Shown piece by piece: positions 59,846-64,000 of a stretch of DNA of 64,000 nucleotides. This DNA comes from Campylorhamphus procurvoides (taxonomy: Eukaryota; Chordata; Aves; Passeriformes; Dendrocolaptidae). Below the pieces are notes generated by a model, which saw only the letters and a list, made by a program, of their open reading frames with translations, was not told the origin of the DNA and made no database searches. Numbering within the stretch: the stretch's first letter is position 1; every line of letters starts with the position of its first letter. Position numbers and translations under genes: made by a program. The stretch is taken from positions 281,290 through 345,289 of the forward strand of contig WBMV01001238.1 in NCBI GenBank assembly GCA_013396655.1. Direction: 5' to 3'.

Positions 59846-62800
59846 TCAATGTTAGAGATTCTCACACTACCTTTGTTTATTTTTACTGGAAGAAGCACAA
59901 GAAAAGCACGATGGTCACTTAAATCTCCATAAATCCAAACATCTGAAGCTCCATTACTCCTTTTTCCTGGCTCTGTTCCTCTCCAAAGGCATGCTGCTTG
60001 CAAGCTCACTCTCGTTTTTCCCATGAACTACAGGGTGTAGGCCAAAATACCCTTTGCAACTGGTAACTTGCGAGGCACACTGGGTTCCAGTCAATGTAGC
60101 AACTGGACATTTCATAATGCTTGAACTATCCATGGCATGAATATACCAACAGTCCTGAAACTAGCAGGAAATCTGAGGAGCACTTTTTGTTTTCCACAAG
60201 GTCAATTTTATTCATCTGAGGAAAGCATCTTACATTAACAAAAAAAAGTGAAGTTACATGGAAAACTGATACTGACACCCGCGCTGACAGTGCTAGAGTG
60301 GCGTGGAGGGCGTGCTTGTGTGTGCAGAAGCTGAGCACCTCTCTGTGCACTGGCTCAGGGAGGGTCTTGTATCATCGTGGGCTGCCCTGCAATGGTGCAG
60401 TCACATCCCCATGAGCCATTTTAGCTACTGACTGGCATGTGTTTCTGTGGGAAAACCAGCTGGATCTTTCAGTATCCGGTCACTTGGGAGCCTGCCTTGG
60501 TTTGCTGGCATTGGAAGGCACAAGCCAGTTCATTAAAGGCAAAGCTGGAGGAACCATCTTGGCAACTGCTGGGTCAGTGGTTAACTCCCCTCCTGCCAAC
60601 ATCACCAACTGATGGATGATCCGGCTCCTCATTTCTAAGGAAATAACTTTCTGTCTGACCCTGCACTGATACCCTGCGGCACTGAACAACAGCTCAGCAG
60701 CAGGGGGGCCTTTGCCTGGAGCCAGGATTAGGGCACAGTCTGAGGGTCATTAAACCAGCGAGAGCGAAGGGGTATCAGTGAACAAGACTGTGCAGAGCTG
60801 GCACCAGGGCAGTGCTGGTAGGCACCCAGATGGGCACTGCAATTGCCCCTTTGGGCATAAAGCAGTTCCCCTTAGCCAAAAAAGGAGGGAGAGACTTCTC
60901 TGCTACACAAGTCCATTGCACAATTGTCAAATATGCCTGCAATACAATTCCTTCAGAGGCAATTACTGCTGTAGTGCAGTTGCTCTGGGAAGCCTTTCTC
61001 TCCAAGGCTGAACTGCAACTATCAAACCTCTGTTGGTTTGGCTGAAAAAGGATTATGGCAGTGATGTCTTTTCACTAAAAAGGATTGTTTCCCACTCTGC
61101 TGTCATTAAAACAAAATACAAAGTAGCCAAACTCATTCTTCACCTAGATTCTCTCAAAATGAAACATTTTTTTTGGATAAAATAACTGTAATTCAAACTG
61201 CAGCAGCCAGTGCTGTGCCTACTTTGGTACCCAGCCAGTGAATTTTAAAGTAAACACCCTCCAGGACTGTTCTCCATTTGGATTTATTAGTCATTACCAA
61301 GAAAAGATAATTAGCACTTCTGAAGCATTGTGATAATCAGTTGCATGAACTGTTACCAATAGAAACGGGCCGGGGTAGTTGTGTGGCGCAGGAGTTTGCA
61401 GCTCCGCTGTGCTCCCTGTACGGAATGAGTACATGGGTGGGCAGATCCTCAGCTGGAGGAAATGCTCCTAACTACCACCTGCTCCAGTAGAGCTAATGAC
61501 ACTTTACACGGGGTAAGGCAGGGAGCGGAGCTGTTCCCTGGCCTACTGGGCTTCTCCTTCTGTCATCCTGGAGGCAGAGTAATTTTTGTTACAATATATA
61601 ACATACAATACTTCTTGTTGGCTAAAGGCAACGGCACATACTACTCCTTTACTGCACAACGGGAAAATAGAAGGTAATTATTTTTCTTTTTGTATGCACC
61701 CTGCCAACAAAAAGGAAAATAACCTTGTGGTGGAACAAGAGAAACCTGATCCTTTAGGCAACGATGTGAATTTTTTATCTTCCTCTTTCAAAACCAATGA
61801 ATGAGAAAACTGTTGGGCTCAAGTCCATGCTAAAACTCAAAGAATTGGTTCCCCAAACTTACTGTTCCCCAAACTTCCATTACTTATGAACTGTAATAAT
61901 CATACGTGGGATGGGAAGTAAATCTTGTGCTCTTAAACTTCAGACCCTGAGTATTAAACACGGCAGGCTCCCTGCCAAGCAAAGAATTATTACGGAGCTG
62001 AAAGAAGTAATTCTATCAGATTTATCAACATTTTGGTGAGCACAAGTAACAAAGAGGATTTACCCCCAAAATACTTGTCAGTCTGCAACTATCAGTTTCT
62101 TTCCTGCACTGTACAAGTACTTCAGGCCATTACAACACCCCCTCAGCAAACAGGTGTTTTGTATGCCCTGGGAAGCTGGTAGCAAATCTGGGGATTGAGG
62201 CCAGTGTGCATGCAGAGTACTTTGCCTGCAGATGCTGTAGGGGCTGTGGTGTGGTGTGCTGGTAGAGGGTACCTCACCCCATGGTGACTCCCGTTGATGC
62301 TGATGGCCTTTACTCATGTACATCTTCCTTGCCATACCTGGAGCAGAGGCTCTTAGGACTGCAATTCCAATGCCAGTAACACTCGTTAATGCACTCAAGA
62401 AAGGTGGGACCGCCCTGGCAACATCCGACTTGTTGATGGACTCAAAGTATTCATAAATGTTTGCCCCTCTCCTAGGAAGATGACTTCTGTGGCAAGTCTG
62501 GTTATTGCCAGGATGAAGTTCACCAGATAGCAACAAACATGATGGGCTGGTGGCAGTTTACAAGCTACGCATGCAAAAGTAAATGGGTCTGTGAGTGTTT
62601 ACTTTTCAGCTGCTGCTGGGAAACAGGCACCCTTCTGCCAGGTCACACACCAGCTACGTTACAGACCTCTTAAAGCAGTTCCTTGGTCACAGTGGTGGAC
62701 GCGTAGCTCATACTCAAATAGCTGCCCATGTACACAGGAGTTGCTATGGCAGTGCTTTACAAATATACATTGCACAGTGAAGCAGTGATGTCGGACCACA

Positions 62801-64000
62801 CTGACTTTTTTTTCTGTCTTACACAGAAGGTTCGCTCCCACCCCGGGAGCTGTGGAGCAGAACAAATACCAGAATATAATAGCTATCTATATATATATCT
62901 ACTTAAGTCTATTGTCAGATTGCATCTGACTATGGAACTGGGTTTAAAACACATGGGTAACAATTTACATATTATGCCAACAACAGCATCTCTACCCCTC
63001 CCCTTCCCTCCTTCCCACCTGCAGTACAGAGCAAACCGACTTCATAGCATCCTTCACAGCAAAATGGGTCTTGGCTGCATCTTTTTGTCTTCATGAAATT
63101 CATTTACTTCTGGTACTTTACCACCTACTCCTTCCTCTGCTGCTGGTGCTATTGCAAACAAGAAATGCGTCTGGGTAACACAGTCTCCTTGGAAACCTGC
63201 CTCTGGCCTAAAACAGTCAGTTTTGGTGCCTGTGTGGCACTGGAAACACAGAGAACTCACGGCCTGAGCACCTTTCACGGCTGGGCTGCTTTCACCTGGA
63301 GTGAAATCAGCCTAGACCAGACCTGGAATCCCTTGGTGAACAGAGAAATAAGCTGCGCTACTGTACCAGCATGACTTAACGGGAAGAAATACAAATATTG
63401 GCCTGGGAGTGCACCAGGCTGCTGAGAGAAACCTGAGAACAATGTGCTTTCCCTTGGCGTGGGCATCTTGAGGGAAGGCTGGGGGCAGGAGCTCTGCCAT
63501 GGTGTGCTCTGGGAGCAGTGTGAGTGGCCGACTCTCCATTAGCCTGCAGATTTCCAAATAATTGTAGACAACACTGACTTCAAGTCTGCTGCCAGAGCCT
63601 TAGGCTCTTTAAGAAATAACCCCTACTCATTTATTGCCTGAGGATATTATTATTTCCAGAGTGAACTAGGTAAGGATCACAATACTGGGCAGAATTATAG
63701 TACAAAGTATGTTTTAGTGCAAACTTACTTATAAAATAGTCACAAATCTTCTTTGGATGAAAATGGGTGCAGAGCCCCAACCTTCTTCTTTTTTTTTTGT
63801 AGTAAGGTGCCTGCAGCAAATTTCTGCATCATCTTTATCCTGGGGCTGGTGCGGACAGGGCTGGCTCCCGTGGGTCGTGTGACCACACAGTACAGCTCCA
63901 CCTCGCTGCCAAGGCCCAAGGAGGTCAAGCAGAGCTAAGGAGCAGCTTAGCAGGGAGTACGGCCAGCTGTGTCCCCTGCCCTGGCCGTGCCAGCCGTGGG
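59846..64000. other. Intergenic, no gene supported
   Basis: A minus-strand AATAAA lies at 60207-60212 and a 152-codon minus-strand frame at 62078-62536, but neither comes with enough context for a gene call. The stretch 61260-61360 is rich in ATTA cores and could be conserved. A 16-bp duplication sits at 61849-61878. Confidence 0.45.

Noticed and set aside
60126..60689. Last exon of a minus-strand gene ending at the AATAAA at 60207-60212
   Set aside because: A hexamer alone is common by chance; no coding sequence of a known gene precedes it, and the downstream context is ordinary.

Overview
The window reads as vertebrate, most likely bird, chromosomal DNA. It has one intron-rich housekeeping gene with a CpG-island promoter, three 5'-truncated CR1 LINE pieces, one class II-like endogenous retrovirus fragment, a few faint MIR-like relics, and long stretches without genes. 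CR1 elements with this 3' end are typical of birds and other sauropsids. The compact introns and the retrovirus fit a bird, but crocodilians or turtles cannot be excluded from sequence alone.

Layout. (1) Positions 1 to about 2076 hold the 5' half of an endogenous retrovirus on the minus strand: LTR, tRNA-Lys-like primer binding site, gag start, a large internal deletion that joins gag to the end of integrase, then the start of env running off the left edge. (2) About 2.1-6.8 kb is intergenic with one candidate conserved block. (3) About 6.84-8.35 kb is a CpG-island promoter. It is badly assembled: a 137-base N run, four single Ns, and a 174-bp segment present twice. (4) 8349-19673 is the complete six-exon calmodulin gene on the plus strand. 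Its 3' UTR runs to about 20540 and identifies it as CALM2. The coding exons are 3, 31, 144, 107, 136 and 29 bp and give the standard 149-codon calmodulin without any change that I can see. (5) About 20.8-64 kb has no gene I can support. It holds CR1 copies at 22.6, 49.0 and 51.4 kb, small tandem and AT-rich repeats, MIR-like relics, and some blocks that look like candidate conserved non-coding elements.

Functionally the window is a calmodulin locus with a large 3' flank that could hold regulatory DNA. Two exact duplications abutting single-N gaps (7706-7879 copying 7005-7178, and 49504-49815 copying 49191-49502) are almost certainly assembly errors and not biology. I found no previously undescribed multi-gene system. 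The points most worth following up are the rearranged retrovirus, the assembly duplications at the promoter, a SOX/homeodomain/octamer motif cluster at 59.77-59.84 kb, and the absence of the usual 3' neighbours of CALM2 in 43 kb.
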